Shown here: piece by piece, positions 36,739 to 45,612 of the stretch
How positions within the stretch are numbered: the first letter of the stretch is position 1
Layout: every line of letters starts with the position of its first letter
Assembly: GCF_900156895.1 (NCBI RefSeq)
Contig: NZ_FTPD01000003.1
Span: forward strand, 62,001 to 126,000
Direction: 5' to 3'
DNA: 64,000 nucleotides
Source: Mesorhizobium prunaredense
Lineage (GTDB): Bacteria > Pseudomonadota > Alphaproteobacteria > Rhizobiales > Rhizobiaceae
The notes under the pieces: model-generated
What the model was told of the DNA's origin: nothing
The model's input: the letters and a program-made list of their open reading frames with translations, nothing else
Database searches by the model: none
Program-made: the position numbers and the translations under genes

Positions 36739-36770
36739 ACCGGCTTTGCGAAGGCAATGCCGGTTTTTTT
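36739..36770 (+). terminator. Rho-independent terminator in the metX leader
   Basis: ACCGGC (36739-36744) and GCCGGT (36759-36764) form the stem, followed by seven T. It lies between the SAM-II aptamer and the metX start and looks like its expression platform. Confidence 0.8.
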
Positions 36771-36858
36771 GTTGTCCGCAGCCGGCCGGATAGTCGCATC
36801 GATCCGAAAATCGCAATCGACTTTCGGAAAACGCGATGGGTTGATGTAAGAGGATGCG

Positions 36859-38028
36859 ATGGTCGCGCTGCGCACGAAAAGAACCAACAACGAGGCCGAC
36901 GAGCCATCGAGCCCGGTGTTGCGTTTCGGCGCCGACAAGCCGCTCAAGCTCGATGCCGGCACACTGCTGTCGCCGTTCCAGATCGCCTACAAGACCTACG
37001 GCACGCTCAACGATGCCCGCTCCAACGCCATCCTCGTCTGCCATGCGCTGACCGGCGACCAGCATGTCGCCAGCACCAATCCGGTGACCGGCAAGCCGGG
37101 CTGGTGGGAAGTGCTGATCGGCCCCGGCAAGATCATCGACACCAGCCGCTTCTTCGTCATCTGCTCGAACGTCATCGGCGGCTGCCTCGGCTCGACCGGT
37201 CCCGCTTCGACCAATCCCGCCACCGGCAAGCCGTACGGGCTCGATCTGCCGATCATCACCATCCGCGACATGGTGCGGGCGCAGTTGATGCTGGTCGACC
37301 ATTTCGGCATCGAAAAACTGTTCTCGGTGCTGGGCGGCTCGATGGGCGGCATGCAGGTGCTGCAATGGGCGTCGAGCTATCCGGAGCGCGTTTTCTCGGC
37401 GCTGCCGATCGCCACCGGCGCGCGTCATTCCTCGCAGAACATCGCCTTCCATGAGGTCGGCCGGCAAGCGGTGATGGCCGATCCCGACTGGCATGGCGGC
37501 AAATATTTCGAGCAGGGCAAGCGCCCGGAAAAGGGACTGGCCGTGGCGCGCATGGCGGCTCACATCACCTATCTGTCGGAGGCGGCCCTGCACCGAAAAT
37601 TTGGCCGCAACCTGCAGGACCGTGAAGCGCTCACCTTCGGTTTCGACGCAGACTTCCAGATCGAGAGCTATCTGCGCCATCAGGGCATGACCTTCGTCGA
37701 CCGCTTCGACGCCAACTCCTATCTCTACATGACCAGGGCGATGGACTATTTCGACCTCGCCGCCGACCATGGCGGCCGGCTCGCCGACGCCTTTGCCGGC
37801 ACCAAGACCCGTTTCTGCCTGGTCTCCTTCACCAGCGACTGGCTGTTCCCGACCGAGGAGAGCCGCTCGGTCGTTCATGCGCTGAACGCCGCCGGCGCCT
37901 CGGTGTCCTTCGTCGAGATCGAGACCGATCGCGGCCACGATGCCTTCCTGCTCGACGAGCCGGAGCTGTTCGCCGCCATCAACGGCTTCATCGCCTCGGC
38001 GGCCCGCGCCAGGGGGCTCAGCGCATGA
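36859..38028 (+). CDS. metX: Homoserine O-acetyltransferase
   Basis: A 389-residue alpha/beta-hydrolase-fold enzyme that acylates homoserine, the first committed step of methionine synthesis. The nucleophile elbow is [12 protein letters not shown]; the triad Asp and His lie in SDWLFP and [18 protein letters not shown] is the N-terminal signature. The start ATG 36859 follows AAGAGGA. The gene is led by a SAM-II riboswitch and followed by metW. The stop lies inside a palindromic repeat. Confidence 0.96.
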   Translation: MVALRTKRTNNEADEPSSPVLRFGADKPLKLDAGTLLSPFQIAYKTYGTLNDARSNAILVCHALTGDQHVASTNPVTGKPGWWEVLIGPGKIIDTSRFFVICSNVIGGCLGSTGPASTNPATGKPYGLDLPIITIRDMVRAQLMLVDHFGIEKLFSVLGGSMGGMQVLQWASSYPERVFSALPIATGARHSSQNIAFHEVGRQAVMADPDWHGGKYFEQGKRPEKGLAVARMAAHITYLSEAALHRKFGRNLQDREALTFGFDADFQIESYLRHQGMTFVDRFDANSYLYMTRAMDYFDLAADHGGRLADAFAGTKTRFCLVSFTSDWLFPTEESRSVVHALNAAGASVSFVEIETDRGHDAFLLDEPELFAAINGFIASAARARGLSA

Positions 38029-38068
38029 CCCCGAATGATCCCAGGCTTTTCGGACCGGCATCATGCGC
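38021..38068. repeat. Palindromic repeat spanning the metX-metW junction
   Basis: Arms GCGCATGA (38021-38028) and TCATGCGC (38061-38068) enclose CCCCGAA and TTTTCGG. The left arm contains the metX stop codon, and the right arm a possible metW ATG (38063). It is a divergent family member. Confidence 0.6.
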
Positions 38069-38086
38069 CAGTCGAAGGCCACGATC

Positions 38087-38701
38087 ATGAGTGTCAACCA
38101 CGCCCAGCGCGTCGACCTCGAAGTCGTCGCCGATCTCATCCCGCCGCAGTCGCGGGTGCTGGACGTCGGCTCCGGCGATGGTCTGCTGCTCGAATTGCTG
38201 CAGGCGACGAAGCAGGTCGACGGCCGCGGCATGGAACTGTCGCAGCGCGGCGTCAACGAATGCGTGGCGCGCGGCCTGTCTGTCATCCAGGGCGACGCCG
38301 ACAAGGACCTCAAATTCTATCCCGACAAGGGTTTTGATTTCGTCGTCCTGTCGCAGACCCTGCAGGCGACCCGCAACCCGAAGCTGGTGCTCGACGAATT
38401 GCTCAGGATCGGCAACCACGCCATCGTCTCCTTCCCCAATTTCGGCCATTGGCGGGTGCGCCTTTCGCTGTTCGTCGAAGGGCGGATGCCGGTGACCAAG
38501 GACCTGCCCTATTCCTGGTACGACACGCCCAACATCCATTTCTGCACCATCCGCGACTTCGTCAATCTCTGCGAGGAGCTTGGCGCAACGGTGGAAAAGG
38601 CAACCGCGCTCGACGCCAATGGCCAGAAAATCGGCCTCTCGATGCCATGGTGGTTCTGGAACTTCTTTGGCCAGCAGGCGGTGTTCCTGTTGAGGCGATA
38701 A
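38087..38701 (+). CDS. metW: Methionine biosynthesis protein MetW
   Basis: A 204-residue SAM-dependent methyltransferase-fold protein with RVLDVGSGDGLLLELL as SAM-binding motif and the MetW blocks VIQGDADKDL, SFPNFGHW and PYSWYDTPNIHFCTI. MetW partners with MetX, stimulating its acetyltransferase activity in several proteobacteria. ATG 38087 is chosen because GAAGG precedes it and the family opening RVDLEVVADLI follows; ATG 38063 lies in a repeat arm. It is co-transcribed with metX. Confidence 0.92.
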   Translation: MSVNHAQRVDLEVVADLIPPQSRVLDVGSGDGLLLELLQATKQVDGRGMELSQRGVNECVARGLSVIQGDADKDLKFYPDKGFDFVVLSQTLQATRNPKLVLDELLRIGNHAIVSFPNFGHWRVRLSLFVEGRMPVTKDLPYSWYDTPNIHFCTIRDFVNLCEELGATVEKATALDANGQKIGLSMPWWFWNFFGQQAVFLLRR

Positions 38702-38770
38702 CGGCCGTCGCTTCTTCGGCCAATATGGCGCTCGCCTGCCTCAGTCCGGAGACCATCCAGGACTGATCGT

Positions 38771-39682
38771 CTAGCGATCAAGTTCCGGAAAATACGGATC
38801 GGAGAAAAACCGCCGACCGCGCTCGCCCTGCAAACAGTCGACCGGTGCTGCCGCATCGACCGGGACGGACCCAGGGTCGGCACTGGGATCGGCCCCGGGA
38901 CCAGCCCCAGGACCGGCATTGGGATCGGCAACACCGCTGACCTCGAGGACCAGCTTGCGGCGTATGGCGGTCACGAATTCCGAAGCGGCATAGACCGGCA
39001 GCACGAAGGAGCCTGGCCCGCCGGTGACGCACTCGGCATAGTATTGGTCGAGATGGCTGAAGCTGGGCGACGGGCTGATCAGGATCGGCAGGCCATTGAT
39101 GACGATGCCCTTTGCTATCGCGGCGTCGCGTGTCGTGGTGACGGGCATCCCGATATTGTTGGGCCCATCGCCTGAGATGTCGATGACGCTGCGCGTCGCA
39201 TCGAAGGCGGCTCCATCCAAAAGCTTGGCGCCGAAGGCGAGCGCACCGGAAATCGAGGTGCCGCGAAAGCTCCTGAACGGGCGCGCCTCGATCTTGTCGG
39301 CGAATGCCTCGGCGCTCTCAGCATCGTCGATGACCTGCCAGGCAATGACGGCATCGTCGCGGACGGTGCCTGCCCATTCGAAATAGGCCAGCGCAATCCG
39401 GCCGGTCACGCCCGAACGCACCGCATTGATGAAGTCGGGGTGGCGTAGCGCCTTGACATAGCCGGCGCGCTGCAGGGCGAATTCCTTTTCGTCCATCGAG
39501 TGCGAGATGTCGACCGCCAGCACCAGTTCGACGTCCACCGCAATCGTGTCGGCAGGCGCGGCCAATGGTGCTGCCTGGGCACGGGCAAGGCAGGCAAGCA
39601 GGCTAACGCATGTCGCCCAAAAGTGCGCAGCGGTTTTGGGGTAACGACAAGCATCGAAACAAAGACTTAAAGCGTGTCGCAT
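38771..39682 (-). CDS. DUF1194 (VWA-like) secreted protein with repeat-derived N-terminus
   Basis: A 303-residue protein with a von Willebrand A-like domain: MIDAS-type VLAVDISHSMDEKEF near residue 57, and VIDISGDGPNN near 150. A Pro/Ala/Gly-Asp repeat (PNAGPGAGPGADPSADPG) lies near the C-terminus. The first 40 or so residues form a signal-peptide-like leader (ATCVSLLACLARAQA), but the DNA encoding them is largely a palindromic repeat (39608-39652) and its flank. No in-frame ATG or GTG lies downstream of the repeat. The DUF1194 function is unknown. Confidence 0.75.
   Translation of the reverse strand: MRHALSLCFDACRYPKTAAHFWATCVSLLACLARAQAAPLAAPADTIAVDVELVLAVDISHSMDEKEFALQRAGYVKALRHPDFINAVRSGVTGRIALAYFEWAGTVRDDAVIAWQVIDDAESAEAFADKIEARPFRSFRGTSISGALAFGAKLLDGAAFDATRSVIDISGDGPNNIGMPVTTTRDAAIAKGIVINGLPILISPSPSFSHLDQYYAECVTGGPGSFVLPVYAASEFVTAIRRKLVLEVSGVADPNAGPGAGPGADPSADPGSVPVDAAAPVDCLQGERGRRFFSDPYFPELDR
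39608..39652. repeat. Palindromic repeat (GTCG-arm type) inside the DUF1194 5' end
   Basis: Arms GCATGTCG and CGACAAGC enclose CCCAAAAGTGCGCAGC and GGTTTTGGG. Same type as the copy in the EamA leader. Here it lies within the coding frame of the DUF1194 gene and encodes part of its leader peptide. Confidence 0.75.
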
Positions 39683-39805
39683 GTATCTCTTCACCGGGAC
39701 GCGCTTTCAGCGCGTCAAGCATGGGTCCAACGCCGCAGGTTTCCGAACGATACCGGCAATCTTTCGCTGCGATCACGGCAAAATAAAGCTTGGCTGTACG
39801 GCCGG

Positions 39806-41632
39806 CTATGCCTGTTGGTGGGCTTTGGCGACGGCCGGGGGTGGTTCGATCGCGCCGGCCCTGACGCGAACCGGCTTGAGAGCCGGTCGCTCGACGTCTT
39901 TCACGATCGCCAATGAGCGCGGGAAGAATTCAACGTTGTGCTGGCCACGGCCGATATTGAGGATCGCGGCGTCGGCAAGACGTGCCTCCAGCATCGACAG
40001 CACCCGCCGCAGCGTCGCGCCGTCGAACGTGTCCAAAGCCTCGTCGATGATCACCCATTTCGGCTGCCGCAAGACCAGCCGGGCAAAGGCAAGCAGGCGC
40101 TGCTCGTCATCGCTCAATTCGCGCTCCCAGCGCGCCGACCGGTCGAGCGAGGACGACAGCCGCGCGAGACCAACCTCGGCAAGCACCGCCGAGATCTCGG
40201 CGTCGCTGACCGCCGCATCGGCGTGGTCGAGCACCTCGCGCAGCGTGCCGAGCGGGAAATAGGGTTTTCGGGGAACGAAGGCCGGCACCTCTCCGGCCGG
40301 CATGCCGATCCGCCCGCTTCCCCACGGCCACAGACCGGCAATGGCGCGGAAGAACAGCGTCTTGCCGGCGCGCGGATCTCCGGTGATCATGACGCGCTCG
40401 CCGGCACGGATTTCGACATGGGGCTCGGCGAGCTTGGTGCATCCATCCCGCGACGCAACCTCAAGGTTCTCGAATGTCAGCCTGCCGTCCGGATTTTCGC
40501 CGAACTCGATGCGCCTCTCGGTGTGGTGGAGCACATCTGTTTCAACGAGCGCGATGCGGAAATCGGCGACGCGCATCAGCGTGGCGCGCCAATCGGCGAT
40601 GCCGCCGATATTGTTGATGAACCAGCGCAACGAGGAATGCACCTGGTTGAAGGCGCCGACCGCCATCATCAGCCCGCCGAAGCTGATATCACCGGCGAAA
40701 TAGACCGGCGAGGCGACTAGGATCGGCGCGACGACAGTGATCCAGCCATAGGTATCGGTCACCCAGGAAAGATTGATCTGGGCGCTGTAGATGCGCCGCA
40801 TCGCGCCCAGCACCGTGCCGAGGTCGAGCTCAAGCCGTCGTCGCGCGTCGGCCTCGCCGTGCGCAAGCGCGATGGCATCGACATTCTCGTTGACGCGGAC
40901 CACCGAAGAGCGCAGCTCCGCCTCGCGCGTGTAGCGGTCGCTGTTGAAGCGGATGAGCGGCCGTCCGACCAGCCAGCTCAGCCAGGAGGCGGTGCCGGCA
41001 TAGAGGATCGCGGCCCACACCATGTAGCCCGGAATCGCCAGCGAATAGCCGCCGACATGGAAGACGAAGCCGGAAGACAGCGACCATAGGACGCCGACGA
41101 ACGAAACAAGCAGAATGAACGACTGCAATAGCCCTATGCCGAGACCGGTAGAAAGATCGGAGAGATGCCCGGCATCCTGCTGCAGGCGCTGGTCGGGGTT
41201 GACGCCGATGGCGCCGGCGTTGGCGAGCCGGAAAGCCCGCGCCGGCCGCATCCATTCACCGATCAGATCGACGGTCAGCGCCTCACGCAGCTTCAGCCGG
41301 ATCGTCTGGTCGAGCCAGGTCTGGCCGACGTTGAGCACCACAAGCCCGCCGGCGATGGCGGCAAACACCAGAAGCTGGTGCAGGAAACCCTGCATGTCGC
41401 GCCGAGCCAGCGCGTCGTAAAAGGGCTCGTTCCAGCGATTGAGCAGAACCTGCCCGATCGAGGTTGCCACAATGACGGCGACTATGCCGAGGCAGGCCCA
41501 GAGCAGTTGTTTGCGGATCGGCGACTTCGCCATCGCCAGCCTGATTGTCGCCAGCTGGTCGCGCAGGCTGCTGGCTTCGACCGACGCGGCAATCGGCTTG
41601 GCGCTGGCCTCGAAATCCGGATGATCAGCCAT
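39806..41632 (-). CDS. ABC transporter, fused membrane and ATPase domains (YddA/SbmA_BacA-like)
   Basis: A 608-residue half-transporter of the ABC_membrane_2 type. Six membrane segments (about 40-330) include the family motifs RWNEPFYDALARRD and NPDQRLQQDA. The ATPase follows (about 380-580). Walker A GDPRAGKT is intact and the Walker B/D-loop reads VIIDEALDTFD, but the signature is LSDDEQRL in place of the usual LSxGE and the switch-His region reads NIGRGQHN. It may transport peptides, vitamins or fatty-acyl compounds; the substrate is unknown. Confidence 0.82.
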   Translation of the reverse strand: MADHPDFEASAKPIAASVEASSLRDQLATIRLAMAKSPIRKQLLWACLGIVAVIVATSIGQVLLNRWNEPFYDALARRDMQGFLHQLLVFAAIAGGLVVLNVGQTWLDQTIRLKLREALTVDLIGEWMRPARAFRLANAGAIGVNPDQRLQQDAGHLSDLSTGLGIGLLQSFILLVSFVGVLWSLSSGFVFHVGGYSLAIPGYMVWAAILYAGTASWLSWLVGRPLIRFNSDRYTREAELRSSVVRVNENVDAIALAHGEADARRRLELDLGTVLGAMRRIYSAQINLSWVTDTYGWITVVAPILVASPVYFAGDISFGGLMMAVGAFNQVHSSLRWFINNIGGIADWRATLMRVADFRIALVETDVLHHTERRIEFGENPDGRLTFENLEVASRDGCTKLAEPHVEIRAGERVMITGDPRAGKTLFFRAIAGLWPWGSGRIGMPAGEVPAFVPRKPYFPLGTLREVLDHADAAVSDAEISAVLAEVGLARLSSSLDRSARWERELSDDEQRLLAFARLVLRQPKWVIIDEALDTFDGATLRRVLSMLEARLADAAILNIGRGQHNVEFFPRSLAIVKDVERPALKPVRVRAGAIEPPPAVAKAHQQA

Positions 41633-41747
41633 TGATGAAGACCCTTCGCAAGCGGTGCTGAAACCGGTGAGCAAGTCGACTCAATCGGGTAGCAAACCCG
41701 CCCACGACAGATAGGTGGGAAAAAGCGTGATTCCGATCACGAAAACG

Positions 41748-42524
41748 TCATCGACAGCCCGGCGACGGGGCGTTTCCGGTCGGCGATATCCGGCCGAGCC
41801 TTGTGGCTCCATGCGGCGAGAAAACCGGCACGAAGACGCGGCGAGAGGCGCGCTGGACGACCGGCACACCCTGATAGAGTCGCTTCTGCGCCTCGACGAC
41901 GATGACGCCGGAAAAGATCGGCCAGAACCTGCGGCCGGCGCGCTCCAGCACATTGTGGAACCGCATCATGAAGCGTCGCCGCGATGGCGGGAAGAACAGG
42001 GCGTCGGACCAGGCCGCGGGCGTGAAATTCGCTTCGCGCAGCAATTCGGTGAGCTGGCCGCGCGAAAAAGGCCGGCCGCTGCCGAACGGCGTATGCTCGA
42101 AACGGGCCCAGACACCGCGCCGGTTGGGCACGACGATGACGACGCGGCCGGCGGGCGACAGCACCCGCCAGATTTCGTTCAGCGTCTCGCGCGGGTTCTC
42201 GGCATGTTCGAGCGAATGGACGAGCAGCATGCGGTCGATGGAGGCATCGACCAGCGGCAATTCCTCATCGAAGACCAGCGCGGTCGCGGTCGGCCCGGTG
42301 GCCGGCCAGACCACCGCGCCTTGCGTCGCCGGCATGAAGGCAAAGACACGTTCGGCATCGGTGCCGAACCGCTCCAGCCACGGCAAAGTGTAGCCGAGGC
42401 CGACCAGCCGCTCATTGGGCACAACAGCCCATATCGAGGACAACGCCATGGTGATCGAGCGTTCGGCCAATCGCCCGAGCGTGGTCGAATAAAAGGAGCG
42501 AAGGTCGACGATATCGGAATACAT
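41748..42524 (-). CDS. Class I SAM-dependent methyltransferase
   Basis: A 258-residue protein with the family opening MYSDIVDLRSFYSTTLGRLAERSI and the methyltransferase_11-type motifs DRMLLVHSLEHAENPRETLNEIWRVLSPAGRVVIVVPNRRG. The nucleotide-binding glycine loop is weak. Rhizobial genomes usually keep this gene next to gloB, as here (divergent, with repeats between). The methyl acceptor is unknown. The start ATG 42524 matches the conserved opening. Confidence 0.85.
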   Translation of the reverse strand: MYSDIVDLRSFYSTTLGRLAERSITMALSSIWAVVPNERLVGLGYTLPWLERFGTDAERVFAFMPATQGAVVWPATGPTATALVFDEELPLVDASIDRMLLVHSLEHAENPRETLNEIWRVLSPAGRVVIVVPNRRGVWARFEHTPFGSGRPFSRGQLTELLREANFTPAAWSDALFFPPSRRRFMMRFHNVLERAGRRFWPIFSGVIVVEAQKRLYQGVPVVQRASRRVFVPVFSPHGATRLGRISPTGNAPSPGCR

Positions 42525-42664
42525 GCGCGGCACGCTATCTTCGATGCTGTCCAAGTTCAACAAAGGCGGATGACATCCGCGGGCAAGCGCCCTATGTCTG
42601 CGGCGACTGCTGCATCGGCCAGAAATCGGTTTCGATTTCGGAAAGCACGATGCAGCAGATAAAA

Positions 42665-42810
42665 AGTGTTAGAGCGTCCTTTGTGCGTCCAACTGGACGC
42701 GCGGCGCACTAGAGCAATTCCAGGAAAAGTGTGAAACGGTTTTCCTGGAATTGCGCAAAAACAAGGAGAGAGAGCGGTTCGGCGTTTCCGTGAAACGATG
42801 AACCGCTCTC
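42665..42810. repeat. Mosaic of three adjacent palindromes between methyltransferase and gloB
   Basis: Three hairpin modules stand side by side. The first centres on GCGTCC-AACT-GGACGC (42685-42700). The second has perfect 15-base arms GCAATTCCAGGAAAA and TTTTCCTGGAATTGC (42714-42754). The third has 11-base arms GAGAGCGGTTC and GAACCGCTCTC with inner CGTTTC/GAAACG (42770-42810). The middle module shares the AAAAGTG...ACGGTTTT core of the window-wide family. Layout resembles rhizobial intergenic mosaic elements. Confidence 0.75.
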
Positions 42811-42823
42811 GTGGAGAGATGCG

Positions 42824-43591
42824 ATGCCGGTTGAAATCGAACAATTCATGTGCCGCAGCGACAATTTCGGCGTGCTGGTGCATGACCCGAAAAGCGGCCA
42901 GACCGCGATCATCGACGCGCCCGAGGAGGCGCCGATCCTAGCCGCGATCGAGCGCACCGGCTGGGCGCCGACGACGATCCTGACCACGCACCACCATGTC
43001 GACCATGTCGAGGCCAATCTGGCGTTGAAGGAGCGGTTCAAGCTGCGCATCGTCGGACCGGAGGCGGAACAGGCCAAGATTCCCGGCATCGACGAAACCG
43101 TCGAGCAGGGTTCGGTCATCCACCTCGGCGAGGAGAGGATCGACGTGATCGCCACGCCCGGCCATACGGCGGGCCATGTCTCCTATCATCTGCCGGCGTC
43201 GAAGGTGGCGTTCACCGCCGACACGCTGTTCGCGCTCGGCTGCGGCCGGCTGTTCGAATGCAAGCCGCCGGTGATGTACGATTCGTTGAAGAAGCTCGCG
43301 GCACTTCCGGCCGAGACGGTCGTCTATTGCGGCCATGAATACACGCTTTCCAACGCCCGCTTCGCGCTGACCGTCGATCCGACCAATTCGGCATTGAAGG
43401 AGCGCGCCGCGAAAATCGAGGCGCTGCGCGCCGACGGCAAGCCGACGCTGCCGACCACCATCGGTGAGGAACTGTCGACCAATCCGTTCCTGCGCTGGCA
43501 CGATCCGGCAATCCGCAAGCATCTCGGCATGGAGAACGCCTCCGACGCCGAAGTGTTCGCCGAAATTCGCAAGCGCAAGGATAATTTCTGA
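42824..43591 (+). CDS. gloB: Hydroxyacylglutathione hydrolase (glyoxalase II)
   Basis: A 255-residue metallo-beta-lactamase-fold enzyme that hydrolyses S-lactoylglutathione, completing methylglyoxal detoxification. The dinuclear metal motif is THHHVDH (usually THHHxDH), with GHTAGHVSY and the C-terminal glutathione-binding RKRKDNF-type end. Length is standard. GGAGAG precedes ATG 42824. A cupin gene follows on the same strand. Confidence 0.93.
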   Translation: MPVEIEQFMCRSDNFGVLVHDPKSGQTAIIDAPEEAPILAAIERTGWAPTTILTTHHHVDHVEANLALKERFKLRIVGPEAEQAKIPGIDETVEQGSVIHLGEERIDVIATPGHTAGHVSYHLPASKVAFTADTLFALGCGRLFECKPPVMYDSLKKLAALPAETVVYCGHEYTLSNARFALTVDPTNSALKERAAKIEALRADGKPTLPTTIGEELSTNPFLRWHDPAIRKHLGMENASDAEVFAEIRKRKDNF

Positions 43592-43613
43592 GCACCATGA
43601 CGTGCTGGAAATC

Positions 43614-44054
43614 ATGACCAGTTCCGCCGAAATCATCGCGACGCTCGGCCTGAAACCGCATCCGGAAGGTGGCTGGTATGCCGAGACCTTTCGCGATGGC
43701 GCGGAAGGCGCTCGCGGCCATTCGACCGCGATCTATTTCCTTTTGGAGCAGGAGCAAGTGTCGGCCTGGCACCGCGTCAAGGACGCCGCCGAGGTCTGGC
43801 ATTTCTATGCCGGCGCCCCGTTGGCACTGTCGATGCATCGGGAAAACGGGCCGGTGATCGAGCAGGTGCTCGGCACGGCACTGGCGGCGGGCGAGCGGCC
43901 GCAGATCGTTGTGCCGGCAGGTTGGTGGCAGTCGGCGCGCAGCCTGGGCGAGTGGACGCTGGCCGGCTGCACCGTGGCGCCGGGCTTCGATTTCGCCGCA
44001 TTCGAGCTGGCCGAACCGGGCTGGAGTCCTAACCCAGCAGGAAACCCATCGTGA
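43614..44054 (+). CDS. Cupin, DUF985 family
   Basis: A 146-residue cupin with the DUF985 opening LGLKPHPEGGWYAETFRD, followed by STAIYFLLEQEQVSAWHRV and AEVWHFYAGAPL, which holds the putative metal-binding residues. The family is related to yeast Yml079w; enzymatic activity is unproven. The start is ATG 43614. It overlaps the convergent YhhN gene by 26 bases. Confidence 0.88.
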   Translation: MTSSAEIIATLGLKPHPEGGWYAETFRDGAEGARGHSTAIYFLLEQEQVSAWHRVKDAAEVWHFYAGAPLALSMHRENGPVIEQVLGTALAAGERPQIVVPAGWWQSARSLGEWTLAGCTVAPGFDFAAFELAEPGWSPNPAGNPS

Positions 44055-44697
44055 TCCCCATCTGGGCGGCGTAATACAGCATCCAGACCGCGTGGCGCGT
44101 CCAGATACGGTGCGGCGAGATGGCGCTCAGGAGGAACTTTTCCGAGGCGAGCAGCCCGTCGGACGCCATGAACAGCACGGCGCCGCCGACGACCCAGAGA
44201 TTGCTCAGAGTGAGGGCCGAAATGCCCATGGCAAAAATTGTCGCGATATAGACGCTGATCGGAAGGCGCAGGGCGGGACCGACGCGACGCCAGAGCGCAA
44301 AAAGCATGGCGAGCGCGAACACGGCCATTGCCCCGGTAATCGCCGCGCGCCACGGCTCGGCCAAAAACAGTCCAACGCCATCGCCGGAGCGCAGGAACAG
44401 CGCGATGTAAAGCCCATGCGCCACGAGAAAACTGGCCAGCCCGCCGACAAAAGCCTTTTCGCCGTCGCGTGACAGCAACGCATCGCCGATAGCACTGAGC
44501 GCCAGCGCAGCGATGAGCAGCCACGGACCGCCCTGCAGCGATGCCAGCACGGCAAGCATCGCGACGGCCAGCGTCTTGACCGCGGACCGCGCAAGCTTCG
44601 GCGGCATGTCGATGGTGAAGGCGTAGATCACCGCCGCCGCCAGCGAAAACAGCAGCGTCGCATTGGCGTCGGCGTCGATGCCGCCGGGAAACGGCAT
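44029..44697 (-). CDS. Lysoplasmalogenase-like (YhhN family) membrane protein
   Basis: A 222-residue protein with seven to eight membrane segments and the YhhN features ALALSAIGDALLSRDGEKAFVGGLASFLVAHGLYIALFL. Human TMEM86 relatives hydrolyse lysoplasmalogen; the bacterial role is uncertain. Its start overlaps the stop of the upstream EamA gene by one base (44697), so they are coupled. Confidence 0.85.
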   Translation of the reverse strand: MPFPGGIDADANATLLFSLAAAVIYAFTIDMPPKLARSAVKTLAVAMLAVLASLQGGPWLLIAALALSAIGDALLSRDGEKAFVGGLASFLVAHGLYIALFLRSGDGVGLFLAEPWRAAITGAMAVFALAMLFALWRRVGPALRLPISVYIATIFAMGISALTLSNLWVVGGAVLFMASDGLLASEKFLLSAISPHRIWTRHAVWMLYYAAQMGITMGFLLG

Positions 44698-45584
44698 CAC
44701 GCCCCTGCCTCGCTCGCAGCCCTCTTGCGCAAGAACAGCGATTTCGCCGCAAGCGCTGCGCCGCCGGTGATCAGCACGCAGGCGGCGAAGATGCGCAGGG
44801 ACGGCTCGGCGAAACCAGCCGATATCAGCACCAGCGTCGACAGCAGCGGCGCGGCATAGCTTGCCGCGCCCAGCACCTGGATGTTGCCGCGCTTGACGCC
44901 GATATCCCAGGCGTAGAAGGCCGCGCCCACCGGCATCAGCCCGAGGCCGAGCACGGCCAGCCACTGGCCGGCGCCGACAGGCAACACCGTTTCTTCCAGC
45001 ATGAGATGGCAGACAAGGGAAAGCGCTGCCGTGGCCGCACAGAACCAGGTGACGATGCTGGTCGGCACCGACGGGAAGCGGCGCGACAACAGCGAGTAGG
45101 ACGCCCACAGCACGGCGCAGACGCCGGCCATCGCATAGCCGAATGCATAGCGCGCGTCGAAGGCAAGCCCGCCGCCCTTGGTGACGATCAGGAAAGTGCC
45201 GGCAAGGCCGAGCAGTGCGCCGACGACATGGTTCCAGGCCAGCCGCTCGCCCGGCATCAGCGCCGATCCGAGCACGATCAGCAGCGGCCACAGATAGGCG
45301 ATGAGGCTCGCCTCCACCGCCGGCGCGTTGCGCAGCGCAGTGAAATAGAAGAAGTGATAGCCGAACAGGCCGGCAATGCCGATCACCCACACTTGCGGCG
45401 GTATTTTCTCGCTCCCGGCGATGGCCGGCGTGAACAGCCACGCGACGAGCCCGACACCGGTGCCGATCGTGAAGGTGATCGCCGAAAGCAGGAACGGCGG
45501 CACCGCGCCGGAAGCGTCCGTAAGCAGCGCCAGCAGCGCCCACATGGCGACCGCCGAGAAGCCGATCAGTGTTGCGCGCCCCAT
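44697..45584 (-). CDS. EamA-family exporter, YddG-like (aromatic amino acids)
   Basis: A 295-residue protein with ten membrane segments in two EamA repeats. YddG-type motifs include LFGYHFFYFTALRNAPAVEASLIAYLWPLLIVLGSALM and FYAWDIGVKRGNIQVLGAASYAAPLLSTLVL, which point to amino-acid export. The start ATG 45584 gives MGRATLIGFSAVAMW; longer frames upstream are low-quality. Operonic with the YhhN gene. Confidence 0.85.
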   Translation of the reverse strand: MGRATLIGFSAVAMWALLALLTDASGAVPPFLLSAITFTIGTGVGLVAWLFTPAIAGSEKIPPQVWVIGIAGLFGYHFFYFTALRNAPAVEASLIAYLWPLLIVLGSALMPGERLAWNHVVGALLGLAGTFLIVTKGGGLAFDARYAFGYAMAGVCAVLWASYSLLSRRFPSVPTSIVTWFCAATAALSLVCHLMLEETVLPVGAGQWLAVLGLGLMPVGAAFYAWDIGVKRGNIQVLGAASYAAPLLSTLVLISAGFAEPSLRIFAACVLITGGAALAAKSLFLRKRAASEAGA

Positions 45585-45612
45585 GTCCGTCTCCGGCGGC
45601 GCGCGATCGCGC

